A stretch of 64,000 nucleotides of DNA from Sipunculus nudus (Eukaryota > Annelida > Sipuncula > Golfingiida > Sipunculidae). Positions 46,985 to 58,126 of the stretch are shown here, piece after piece. The position numbers and the translations under genes were made by a program. The notes below the pieces were generated by a model that did not search any database, was not told where the DNA came from, and saw only the letters and a list, made by a program, of their open reading frames with translations. The stretch is taken from the NCBI GenBank assembly GCA_026874595.1, contig CM049312.1, positions 23,863,956 through 23,927,955 on the forward strand. Reading direction: 5' to 3'. The first letter of the stretch is position 1. Each line of letters opens with the position of its first letter.

Positions 46985-47971
46985 AGGGTACAATCACAGG
47001 AGTAGACCCTGCTACTTTTAAATGGCTGCACGGCTCTCTTGATTTGCAGTGGTCTGGGACAAATGGGAAAAATCTGGGATGTACTTAATAACATTCATAC
47101 CGAGTTTTGAACAATTTGTTCTAAGGTGACCTATTTCCTTACCGTAATAACAATGTTCTATCTGGTTTTTCCTTCCATAATGCTCCTTAAACATTTGGTA
47201 AAGCTGTTCTTGTTGTTGTATTAACAACTTCTGCTGTTCATGCTACCCTTCGAGCAGTCTAGTAAGTGTGGCCCCTCCATCACATAATATCTGTACCACT
47301 AATTTATCAACAGTACTTTCCTCAACACACGATTCACTAGACGCCTGTATATGGTGGTTTACCACCTGCCTTCCTTGGCCAACAAAATAGCTTCTTCACT
47401 TACTTCATGCAACGTTCTCGAGGGACAGTCTTACAGCCTTCTCTTTAATCCTCGTCTAAGGTTTCTATCTTAACTTTCTAATCAAATTTTTCTCTGAGCA
47501 TCTTATCTCTACCTGGGACACAATGCTGGTCTACCTGAAGTGCTCTGTCTAGAAGTTCTATCAATGAATGACAGTATGACCTAAGAGTCTGGCTATCTTT
47601 CTGATATCTTGCACGAGACTGATCTAAATTTGAAATGCTGAAAGTTTCTCACCAAATGCGGCCTGAAGAGTCTTAAACACACCTTCTACATCTTTACTGT
47701 CACTACCTTGAGCACACTTTAATTCTTGTTTAGCAGGGCCTTCAAGTAGAAATTTAAGGAATGCAACAGCGTCCTCACCTTCTGACGTTTGTGTCTTAAG
47801 GGCAACTTTTGCCTCCAGTTTCCAGTCTTGTAATTTGCCTTGATCTTCCCCACTGAAATTCTTTAATTTCCTAGGTTTAACTACAAAATGTCCAATATTC
47901 TTCCTAGGTGCCTCAGAGGGACTTTTAGGCAATGCTTTTAACCTGACTACTGCTGTCTGAAGCTCTTTCAA
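46985..47971 (-). pseudogene. gypsy gag remains
   Basis: The 47,971-47,624 part encodes a capsid-like segment (LKNFSGEDQGKLQDWKLEAK, FLKFLLEGPAKQELKC, FKTLQAAFGEKLSAF) typical of gypsy gag. A nucleocapsid relic at 47,227-47,018 reads HCYYGKEIGHLRTNC; the second Cys of the C-x2-C-x4-H-x4-C knuckle is Gly, so the zinc site is damaged. Several stops lie between the two pieces. Confidence 0.85.
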
Positions 47972-48559
47972 TTGTCCTTCGTCCTCTTACATTTCAGAAC
48001 TAGTAGAATCACTGTCAAATGTCTAAAATCTGAAAGTTCAAACAAAACTCTGCCAGAAACTTAAGTTAACTTTGATGAGCAAAAACTATATCTAACCTGT
48101 CCTTATAAAGTTTTTGGCATTCCTTCTACATATGTTGATGCATTTGAGCAACAAGCTAGACTGCTTAATCTGCCCAATAACTACCGGTTGGAGACAGTGC
48201 CCCTTCACGCAATCACAGGTACAGATCAACAATCACAATCATTCCCCACAAAGCACAAACAATTCAAGGGAATGCCAAATTACAAGCAAATATTTACCAT
48301 AAAACATTAGTCATCATGGAACAAAATTTATTTCAACTAGTAACACAGAACCAGTCTCTGATCCAATAAGTCTATATGTTTACTTCTTCAGTTTCTATTT
48401 AAGAGTTATCACCTTAGAGTTTATATACTATACCACGCATCACTGAATGGGCACCATTATCTCTGTAGCCTAACAGGCGGCATTATCTGTACATCTGGTC
48501 ATAAAGTGAAGTTTCCGGACCTACCACCGTACAGTTACTTTGCCTAATACACTAACACC

Positions 48560-48576
48560 ATATCCCGACGCTGCCA
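48560..48576 (-). other. primer-binding site
   Basis: On the minus strand TGGCAGCGTCGGGATAT begins 8 bp after the shared LTR end. TGGxxxC...GGGAT near the 5' LTR is the usual layout where a tRNA 3' end primes reverse transcription. The priming tRNA was not identified. Confidence 0.6.
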
Positions 48577-48584
48577 CCCAACGC

Positions 48585-49525
48585 AAGGCCGATGCGGTGG
48601 CCAATAAATCTAAAAGTATGATGTAGGGAGACAATTTTATTGTAACTCAGTTCCTCTGCTCATACACAGCAGCATACATATGTTAACATAGACTTAAATA
48701 TAACATAACAAAACAGTGGTTGGTCCAACTGTTGCACTGTCGCCTGAAATAAATAAAAAAAAAATTTAAAAATGGTAAGATAGCCTGCTTATTGGTTACT
48801 GTCAACCTTTTACATATATATCTTATATTACAGTAATAGTCCAGTTTGACTTGAAAAGATGCCAAAACATTTAATTTAAATTTAACAAGAGACGGTTACT
48901 TTGGATTCATATAATTTATATGTATTTCCTGATGTCTAACTAACGAAATTGGACACAAGAAGATACTAGAATATATTTTAACAAACTTTCGTGATATAAC
49001 ATTTATAGCAAACACATTAAACAGTTGTCTATACAATATAAACAAACATTTCTGGCACCCGAAGTAACACAACATGTAAAGTGCCATGATATGGACTGTT
49101 ATATTAGCCACCTGTCATTTGTACTCGCTTCAGAGAAACAAAAATAATTCTAATCGTTTAGTCACATTAACGGATGTTATCACAACTGTCCATTATGGAT
49201 GAAAACAGCTGTTTACAGCGTTGAATACAGCGGACTAGCCAGATTTCTAAAGTTTACGTGACCAGCCTGACCTATGAACTAAAAGGTCAAAACTCCATGA
49301 AAGCTACGTCATATAAAATGGTGGGGCAAAGTGCTTTGATTTCTAGAAGGTTCCAACCTATAAACGAGCTTATATCTTAAGAAATATTGAATGACAAACA
49401 TGGAAAGCACTGTCAAAGCAACATTTGAGGCATATAGAATTAACATACATAAAGCATTACCTTCTCTCCCGGTGATTTTTCTGAACTTTACTCGTACATG
49501 GGATAACCCCCATCAAACACGCACA

Positions 49526-49533
<8 letters not shown>
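48585..49533 (-). repeat. 5' LTR of the gypsy element
   Basis: About 949 bp, homologous to 42,300-43,437 along its whole length, with small indels throughout and the 155-bp difference near the outer end. The outer end merges into a (CA)n tract, so a target-site duplication cannot be read. Confidence 0.85.
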
Positions 49534-49564
<31 letters not shown>

Positions 49565-49566
49565 AT
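49500..49566. repeat. (CA)n microsatellite
   Basis: Imperfect CA repeats (about 25 units), overlapping the outer edge of the LTR. Confidence 0.9.
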
Positions 49567-49569
49567 ATA

Positions 49570-51290
49570 TATCCTTTTGTGTTTTTTTTTGTGTTTACTA
49601 TGGTCTTCTAATGGATATTATTGTTTAACCTTTCAGACCTTTACCCGTGCGAGCATATATGTTGATAAAATATGAATCTCTAGTGCAAATTTGAAGTCTA
49701 TTATTGTGTGTTTCATTGCATCTTCCAATTTTTTATTATACGCTATCCACCATGGCATGAAGTGATCCAACTGTTAAGTAACATTAATCCTTCTATCCCC
49801 AACCTACCAACGGCACTCCTAGGATAGTAACGTCATGCCTCCTGTTTTAATGACAACTAGTCTTCTTGTAACTGTCAGGCGACGGATCTCTACCTTACCC
49901 CTACCCTCCGATCCTACACCCCCCACCCCCCAAAAACCCACCGACGATTCTCCTACTGATCTTTTTTCTCCATCTCTAATAGCTTGGGAAGAGCTATAGT
50001 TCAGTAAAACGAAATGTGTTCGTTCTTTTTGAGTTTTTACAGATGAGCTGTGAAAACTGACGTCACATTTACGTAATTTATATATTATTCAAAAACTATA
50101 AAAGATATCGAACCCAAACATGCCACTGCACTCCTTCATTGTAAATGGCACGTCTGTAAAAGATATAACTTTCTAGGGCAAATGGTTTATCTGGAAACGT
50201 AGCCTAACTGAAAAGTGCTGCCTTAGAAATGTTGGGATTTGGTAATGACATTTCTATCTATTTGTCTGTACCCCTTATAGAAAAGAAGAAAGTCGACATT
50301 GATAATCAGAAAAAAATCCCACTTTGTGACTCCTGTGACTTTAAAAATATATCAAGTCCATTGAAACTGGGTGGAATTAATTGGCTCATAGTGAGGTACA
50401 TCTTGGGAAACCATTGATGAAATCGGATTAAAAAGATGGCATAATAATAATACTAATAATAGCAACATTACGAAGAAATAGTAGAAGAATGTCAAAACAA
50501 GTATCTCTATCTATGGATAGGTGGAGATAAGTATTACCTTACAGAGGCCATGTGTAACCTTACCTCCAACGGTAAGTTGTAAACTTACCAACGATACTTG
50601 TTTAACCTTACGGCAAGCGTGCCTTCCTGCCTCCCACCGTAAGTCATAATCGTACCCATGGCAGGTATAACTACTTTCTTCCATTGTAAAATTTAACCTT
50701 ACATACGGCACGTGTAAGACCACGTGCCTTGTGTTAAGTTACACCTTTCATCGACACGAGAAACTGTTTGCCTCCAAAGCATATTTATTTATCAACGTGT
50801 GATTGTGTCCTTCATACTGTATACAATACAACCTTACCAACAGCATATGGAACTGTTTTATTTATACTTTAAGTTATAACTTTACACAGGTGTCATAAGT
50901 CCGTAAGTATACGAACGTTTTTTGTTGCTTATACCTTTTATAAAGTGCCCTTAGTTTGTGAAGCAGTTCTGAAATGTCTTCAGAGCTCTTCCGACCTTTC
51001 CGACCTGCTGTTGTCTTTTCTACTAGTTCTATCTCATGTTTTAAATTGTAACAGAGCCTCTAAATTAAAAACAGCACTTGCTGAATGAGCTATCATGTTG
51101 CAATATTTTGAAATAAATAAATAAATGTAGTACACATGCTCGGACTTGGACTCGAGTGACGATTCGAATTCACCTGTTTATGGACTCGGATTTTAACCTG
51201 AGGTTCCTGAAATCAGACTCAAAGGTAAGGATCCCAGGAAGAGCAAATAGTTTATCTCCTCACAATAAAACAAACAAAGGGTAAAATTAG
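49570..51290. other. non-coding stretch
   Basis: No gene recognised. A short block at 50,520-50,745 repeats AACCTTACxxxxxGCxxGTGTAA-like words (ACCTTACAGAGGCCATGTGT, ACCTTACGGCAAGCGTG, ACCTTACATACGGCACGTGT) about every 45-70 bp, a degenerate tandem repeat. A GACTTGGACTC-type patch lies at 51,120-51,240. Confidence 0.5.
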
Positions 51291-51299
51291 AGCTCATTT

Positions 51300-51655
51300 G
51301 AAAAAAGAAATTGTGGAGGTTACAGCCTCCATTATTTTAATGTTTGCTAACTAAGTATTATGTACATCTGCAGAAATCCATCTCGATTTCGGACTACGTG
51401 ACAGGGGCTTACACATAAGTCGCGTCGACCAGGCTCGGTGTATCACTTCTGCGGGTCCAGCGTGTGTGTCATTCCCATTGCTGGGTCATAACACCAAGGG
51501 ACCCAGAAAGGCGCACTCGTTTGTGGGTGAAACACGACTGTTGGGCACAGCGCTCACCCTGGGTGCGAGTCAAACCGTGAAAAAATCTCACTGCCTCAGC
51601 TGAGATTCGAACTCACTTTGAGCCCTAAGCTCTACCTCTCAGCCACAGAAGCCGG
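51300..51655 (-). mobile_element. tRNA-derived SINE, second good copy
   Basis: Minus-strand copy of the 16,662 SINE. In reverse it reads CCGGCTTCTGTGGCTGAGAG, GTAGAGCTTAGGG, GAGTTCGAATCTCAGCTGAG, TTTTTTCACGGT, CACCCAGGGTGAGCG, GAGTGCGCCTTTCTGGG, TGACCCAGCAATGGGAATGA and finally ATAATGGAGGCTGTAACCTC with an A/T-rich tail. Both polymerase III boxes are recognisable, with changes in the A box. Confidence 0.88.
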
Positions 51656-51659
51656 TTTA

Positions 51660-53340
51660 TAGATCTCGTGGATGGAGCTCTACGGGGCTCGTTGATTGTT
51701 ATATCAGAAACAGCATCACAAGTATTTTATTATCAAAAGTGTGAAGCTTATAAGTATTGTCAGAGGAAAGCTGAGGTTACTTGAAAAATATTGGTGATGA
51801 CATTATCTATTCAACTATAGTTGTTTCAATTCTTGGCTACTTTCCAGGGAGTATATTCAACGTTGCAAAAGGTTATTGGTAAAGTATGCTACACATCGTA
51901 TTTTATGTTCTTGTCTAGGGTCTGCTCGCGGGGTGCAAATAGGAAGAAATTGCATCTCTTGCCATATATTGAGAACATATGTGCTGGTCTGGTGACTCAT
52001 CTATAAAAACCTGACCACATCTCGCCCTCGCTGACAGTTCTTCACGGTTAAATAATTGGATACTGTGTATAAAATCGTTTATTGACAACCAGCATCATAT
52101 GTAACAACAGCACCATGCAGGGCATTAGATGAAGTTCTTTAGCTGAATCATCACAAAGAAGGAAAATCAGTGGGTCGGCAAGTTCCAGCAAGGTGTAGTT
52201 GGTTTATGTTGTGAAATGTCTGTATTGCAACAGGTAGCGCTGAAGCTATGGAACACATTTACTCGTCAGAGACTACTAAATACTGTTACATTGAAATGAC
52301 ATTTTTTTTCAATTTAACTGTGTTTAGCTCACAATAACATATAACAATTGCTTGTTCTGTATGTAATTGAAAATGAGATGTATGCTTTTAATCATCTAAT
52401 ATCCGCACGCTTCAGGGAAATTATTAATAGCCTAGCGACAAATTGTCACATTTATTATATGAGGCGATCTATGATTTATTAAGCTGATTTACAGTTTATA
52501 GTCCCACACGATGTTTAAATTTAAGATCAAACCTTAGCATCTCTTACTTTCTGCTGGTATATATAAATCGTATCCTTTTTCTTCTGAAGGTTACTTTCAC
52601 TTGAATGCGTGCGTCGTTGCATAATATTCCTGTCAGACATTTATGTTTAGCTGAAAACTTAACATGCCATTATACCACCCGATACGAGGGTTAAGTTTTC
52701 ATAAGACATATTTTGCGTCCTAGCGGTTCTTCCGCCATAAACCAACGCGTGGCTTTCCTGACTTAAAAACTGTAAACGAAGCTATCATGTGTGAAATCAG
52801 TCTGATTATCCAGGATAATGTACGGAAACTCTGTGATGTCGGCACATTACACGTCACAAAAAATCCGACACCTTCAGGCTGAAAGTCTGGGGGCCGCTGC
52901 ACCAGTTGAGTAGGAGAACGTGTTTGCCAGAGTTTTGCAGGAACAGAAAAGTGGCTTTTTCCCCAACGGACGTAAAACGCTGACGTTTCACATGTTGCTT
53001 TTATAGCTACCATATGTGTCGATATGTAATGCTAGCCCGGTCGATCTAAAAACCAACTTACGGCCGCAGGCGCCTGGCGTGATATTAATGTATTACGAAC
53101 TACATGGAAGCATAACATGGGCTTTAAGAATGATTTTAAACAATGTACAGTAAATGATGCAATGACAATACTAAGGAAAATAAACAGGTGGTGATCCACC
53201 AGGTTGGACAGTTTATAAAAGAACACCTAGGAAGCGCACTCCTGCGCCATGGCAATGCTTTTAACACTCCGAGATGATATTTCCGCCCAGTCAAACAGAA
53301 AGGCAGGCAAGGGTTACCTTCAGTGGCGTCAATTTTTCTT
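51660..53340. other. non-coding stretch with a CpG-richer block
   Basis: Mostly AT-rich. A CpG-richer block at about 52,700-53,060 has an open minus-strand frame (AFYVRWGKSHFSVPAKLWQ) that I do not recognise and that lacks clear exon borders. Confidence 0.45.
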
Positions 53341-53438
53341 CAAGGGTGGCGGGGGGGGGGGGGTGTGTGTGACTCGTACACAAATGTACATGATATACAC
53401 ACACACACACATATATATAGTTTATGAACATAAACAGA

Positions 53439-53441
<3 letters not shown>

Positions 53442-53490
<49 letters not shown>
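53442..53490. repeat. (TA)n microsatellite
   Basis: About 24 TA units, preceded by a G-run (53,350-53,362) and (AC)n (53,397-53,410). Confidence 0.93.
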
Positions 53491-53495
<5 letters not shown>

Positions 53496-54079
53496 CATAA
53501 TCCAATAGCAAACTGGATTCCTAGAGAGGATGCATTTGTAATACCATAGTAAACTGTTATTTTCATTCTATGTTTATCTTTATACCTAGTTTAAGCATTT
53601 TTCATCCACGAACATATATAATTTGCCATGTCAAATGTCTGTTTATACGCTGTCAGCAAGCTCTCTGTAGTGACAATATTATTACACGATTCACTTCAGG
53701 CCTATAAGGGATGTTCTAATGAAAGTGTATAGTGGTACAGAGACACAAACTTTCAGAAACGGCTCTTGAAAGACCGGGTGTAATTTTCCTTTCTTTTGTC
53801 TATAAAAAAACAGAAACACATACATAAATATAAATGAGGTAGGCGTGTGCGTTCAACAGACAAACACACATCACAGGATGATTCGAATGGTTCCGGGACG
53901 TGACACTCTCCTGTTTAGCTGATGTGAGGTCTGGTCTGAATTCCTGGCAGCGAGCAAGACTTTGTTATCACAGACAACAAGATAGCATCTACGAAGGTCA
54001 AGGCCGCGTAACTCACCCATCACACCATACTCCACACCCCAAGGCCATTGGTAGGGAGTTACCTGTGAACCGTCTATCC

Positions 54080-54081
54080 GC

Positions 54082-54115
<34 letters not shown>

Positions 54116-54237
54116 GAATGACTGAGAATTATATATACGATATATATATGTGGCCTACAGCGAGAAGATGAGTGGGTACGGGTGTACAAAATATAAAAAG
54201 CACTCCAGAAGTGAATGAATATATATATATATATATA

Positions 54238-54286
<49 letters not shown>
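54080..54286. repeat. (GA)n then (TA)n microsatellites
   Basis: GA repeats at 54,080-54,116 and TA repeats at about 54,219-54,286 with one GAA interruption. Confidence 0.93.
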
Positions 54287-54291
<5 letters not shown>

Positions 54292-54433
54292 GTTGAAGTA
54301 ACCGATGAAAAAAAAGATTTATACAGTCTCGTCCTTATTGAACAGTTTCATCTTTATTAAACACAGGACAGTCACATGACAGACAACACGTAAAACCTAA
54401 GATCAGACATCGATGAAAAAGCAAACTGCATAT

Positions 54434-54437
<4 letters not shown>

Positions 54438-54516
<79 letters not shown>
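54438..54516. repeat. (TC)n-(TA)n compound microsatellite
   Basis: About 13 TC units run into about 26 TA units, the same arrangement as at 19,235-19,340. Confidence 0.95.
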
Positions 54517-54520
<4 letters not shown>

Positions 54521-55296
54521 TGACCTCTTGTGCCGTGAACTCATCATCGACAATATTTAACAGGCTGATACTTTTGTAGTTTTACAGTTGTACACCGTTT
54601 CAGTATTTCCAGACTCCCAACCATGCAAAAAAAATATCCCAGACTCCTCGCATTTTCTTTTTCCGCTTTTATTTCCGACAACCCGTGGGCCAGAAGTTTC
54701 ACTTTGTGTGGCCTGGATGGATTGCCATGGATAAGCCCACTTGTTGAGAGCGGCGGTGAGCGGCAGTTCGGGCATCAGTTCACCGGTCAGGTCGGTAACT
54801 CCTATATTATTTACCGGTATAAGAAAAGGTAACTAACTTAACATATCAAATAACAGTCCATGTATGACTTCTAGATCGACATCGGCAGCTGCCGAAACCA
54901 GATATCTTCAGTTTGAGGAATGTTGTATTTAATGTAGAACTGAATCTGCAAAGTCTGGAATACACACAATACTGCTTGCATGACGATAGATATTTGAGAA
55001 GGGTTAGTGGCTTATCTATAGTAATTATATGATTACCTCTTGTTATGGCTGTATGGTTACCTCTCCTGGCTTGTTGAATTATGTAGCTGTTCAGTCAGAA
55101 GATGTGTGTCGATGTTTTTAGCTGAATCAGCCTTCTGCCTTCTTACACAGACTGTTTACAACTGATGAACTCTCCTCCTCCAAACTCCGAGGTCGTCCCC
55201 GGGGATGCCAGATATGTTGCTGTTTTACAAATACTACTAACTACATAACATATTGGAACACAGAGGGATGCGGGGTCATAAGAATATATATATATA

Positions 55297-55973
55297 CAGT
55301 GGAACCCCACAATTACGTCCGCCCTGGGGACTGAGCAAAGTGGTCGTAATTTGGGGGTGGTCGTATTTGTGAAACTCTTACCGTGGTATTATATAACACG
55401 CTGATATTTAGGATATATTAAGGATTACCTAGGTCGTTAATTTTACCAATGAGGATCGAACAATATGTGATGAGTTGAAATATTAATCCCGCAACCCCAC
55501 ACTTAGGGTAGCTGTAATACAGGTGATAACTGAGGGGCAATTAGCATCTGACCCCAGGTCAGTCCGACTCATTAAGTCATCAGGCCGATGGTTACCCTCT
55601 TTGATCCATAACCTACACCTCAACGAGTCTCAGCGAAGACACCGAGTCGGGAAGATATGCGGGACCAGATTAACACTCGGGTTAAGAAACCTTGTTACCC
55701 GCTTTGATCTTTCGTTAAGGCGCCTGTGACAAGATGCAGCCATTGACTCGTGACAAATGTTGTTTCAGTACTTCTCGGCGGTGGTCACTTTAGGGTAGTC
55801 CCATTAGCGCTGGGGCCAGGAAATCTGGTCGTAATTCTGAATTCAGGGGTGGTCGTAATTTTGAGTCATTTTTAAACATAAATAAATTAAAAAAAAAATC
55901 GGGACCAAGCAAAATGGTCGTTATTTTTGGGGTGGTCGCAATTGTGGGGTGGTCGCAAGGCGGGGTTCCACTG
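55297..55973. mobile_element. pogo/Tigger-like MITE, 677 bp
   Basis: The terminal inverted repeats are clear: CAGTGGAACCCCACAATTAC on the left, and in reverse CAGTGGAACCCCGCCTTGCG on the right, each followed by repeated GxCCACCCC and GGTCGTAATT words. TA lies on both sides, as expected for TA-target Tc1/mariner-pogo transposition. The interior has no transposase; a 67-codon open frame (55,523-55,729) shows no known domain. It would need a transposase from an autonomous relative. Confidence 0.88.
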
Positions 55974-55979
55974 TATATA

Positions 55980-57835
55980 TATATAAATATATATCTGCGC
56001 AAAGGTATCGACATCAATATCACTGGAATTTTATTGTAAACAAATTCCTATATATCATCCACACAGTATAACCAAAAATGAACACTGTATTAATAAATTT
56101 AGTTGTCCTAAGGTATGGTACTAAATGGAATGTGCAGGAATTCATATAATGCTCGTCACTGAGGTGAGCGCACATGTTAAACAAGTTGTCCACTTTACCA
56201 CCGGCCTGTGCAATCGCTGGAGAGCTATAGGCTCTCGAGATGTGATTGTGTCGGGATTGTCGGCAACTATACTGTTTGTGGAAAGTTACACTTGAATTAA
56301 TTCAATTTAATCTTAATTATATTGTATATTTGCTGCAGGTATTTTTGGTAAATTAAACCCATTCCTTGGAGGTTGTCATATTGTCATTGATCAGGGGAAA
56401 GGATACACGCAAATTATTTCGTTGAGTTCTCGTAGTTATTCTTACAGGTGCTTCACCTGTACAGCGGATAACAGTTGTTTTTATATATAACACTGTATAA
56501 TTTTCAACAAATTAATGGTCATTTCTTTAAAAAACTTGATAAAAATAATGTGAATAATTATATGATTCCATAATTAACTATGACTGCCAGCTCATATTTT
56601 CAGAATGCTAACAACCTGGTACTTTTTCACATGGTACACATTTTCCTCATTAAGAGCTCCAAATATAATAGAAAAACATTGCTTTCGGGGTTCCCTCTTT
56701 TTGTGCCGACCAGTCCTGTTCCTCGATCTGCAGATTCACAAGTACAATTATAAATACGGGAAAAAATCATATTTTGGCGACCATATTTAAAATCAAGATG
56801 GCGGCCGTCATAGGGCGCAAAGTTTTGGGGCCTATTTATATCAAGGTGCCTTAAGGGGCAGTTTCATGCAAAAGTTCATGCTTTCCGTAAAAACCAAGCA
56901 ATTATTGCCCTGAGCCGCTCGAATATACTAGTCACAATATTTAGACGGAAATGTTACAATAGTACCTTAACCGTGTGTTACAATAGCTATTATTACTGTG
57001 CTCATATCACGAAGAGAATACTTAGACGAGGTACTTGCCTGTGTGCCTGTATATCATGTTTATAAACATCATTTAAGTGTGTTTGAGGATGGGAGGAACA
57101 GGTATAATGTTCACTGTCAAGTGGTGTCACGTGACCTTATGACAGGAGAGTATATTTAGCGCAGCCATATATAAGTGAACACGTAAGCTTCACGGTCATA
57201 CCACGTGGGGTTTTCTATTATCCGACCTGGTTGTGGTATAGGTCCCCAAGAGCTTGTATTATACATATGTCAACCAATCCCATCTCTACCACTTGATGTT
57301 GATAAATCGAACAAACCCTGGTATTTCTCCTTTCGAATCCCTTTGGAGAGACCATGGAACTGCAAATAGTTAAAACACGTCCCTTGATTCATATCACGAT
57401 CTTCCCTCCGAGGCCGGAAAAGGGCGTGGTCATCCCCATGCGTTCCTCCGGAATCTACCTGGAAGATACCGGTTTATTTTAGCCTCCTAAGTCTCTTTGC
57501 AGATAGAATCCCATATGAGACGTTCCTCGCAGCGGAGCACTCCCTGTTGTATTCCTTTGCCCATTTTAAACTCTTAAAAAAACTGTAACCGCTCATGGGG
57601 CCTCACACCGGGCTGCCCGGATGTTGCCTGTCGCATGTCGGTTTTCAGGGCGTATCGCCAGTCTTTAACTGCTCGGTTCTGGTGATGCCAATATGAAAGA
57701 ATCTTCCGGAAAGGTTAATGATGGGGGTTGCATAGTTCATAGAAATCACCGAACAATGGATCAATTAAGGGAGATAAATGGAAACAATTTAAGCTCTTGA
57801 AAGAATCAAAAATGAGTTTTTGTATTATAATCTAG

Positions 57836-57836
<1 letters not shown>
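55980..57836. other. non-coding stretch
   Basis: No gene recognised. GC content rises at 57,180-57,680 without a frame I can interpret. Confidence 0.5.
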
Positions 57837-57886
<50 letters not shown>

Positions 57887-58080
57887 TTGGTAGTCATGGA
57901 CGCATGATCCTAGATTTTCTCTCACGTGGTTGTACTTTCGTTAAATAAAGATTGCATGAGACTGTATTCATGTTCATACTCTGTTTTCCTCACAACAATA
58001 GCTCAATTAAACAAGATAAATGGAACCAAAGCATTTCAGAGAGTCTGTTTTCCTCCGTTTCAAAATTGAATTAGAAGATG

Positions 58081-58122
<42 letters not shown>
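57837..58122. repeat. two (TA)n microsatellites
   Basis: TA runs at 57,837-57,882 and 58,084-58,122. Confidence 0.93.

Positions 58123-58126
<4 letters not shown>

Larger units (their letters stand above)
42300..49533 (-). mobile_element. Ty3/gypsy LTR retrotransposon, decayed
   Basis: A 7.2-kb element in minus orientation has two diverged LTRs, a primer-binding site, a polypurine tract, a gag region with a zinc-knuckle relic, and pol in the order reverse transcriptase, RNase H, integrase. That order is the one of Ty3/gypsy (Metaviridae-type) elements. Many stops and frameshifts break gag and pol, so it cannot be autonomous. The protease was not located. No env-like frame was seen. The LTRs differ by substitutions and by several indels, including about 155 bp near the U3 end, consistent with an old insertion. 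Confidence 0.93.
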
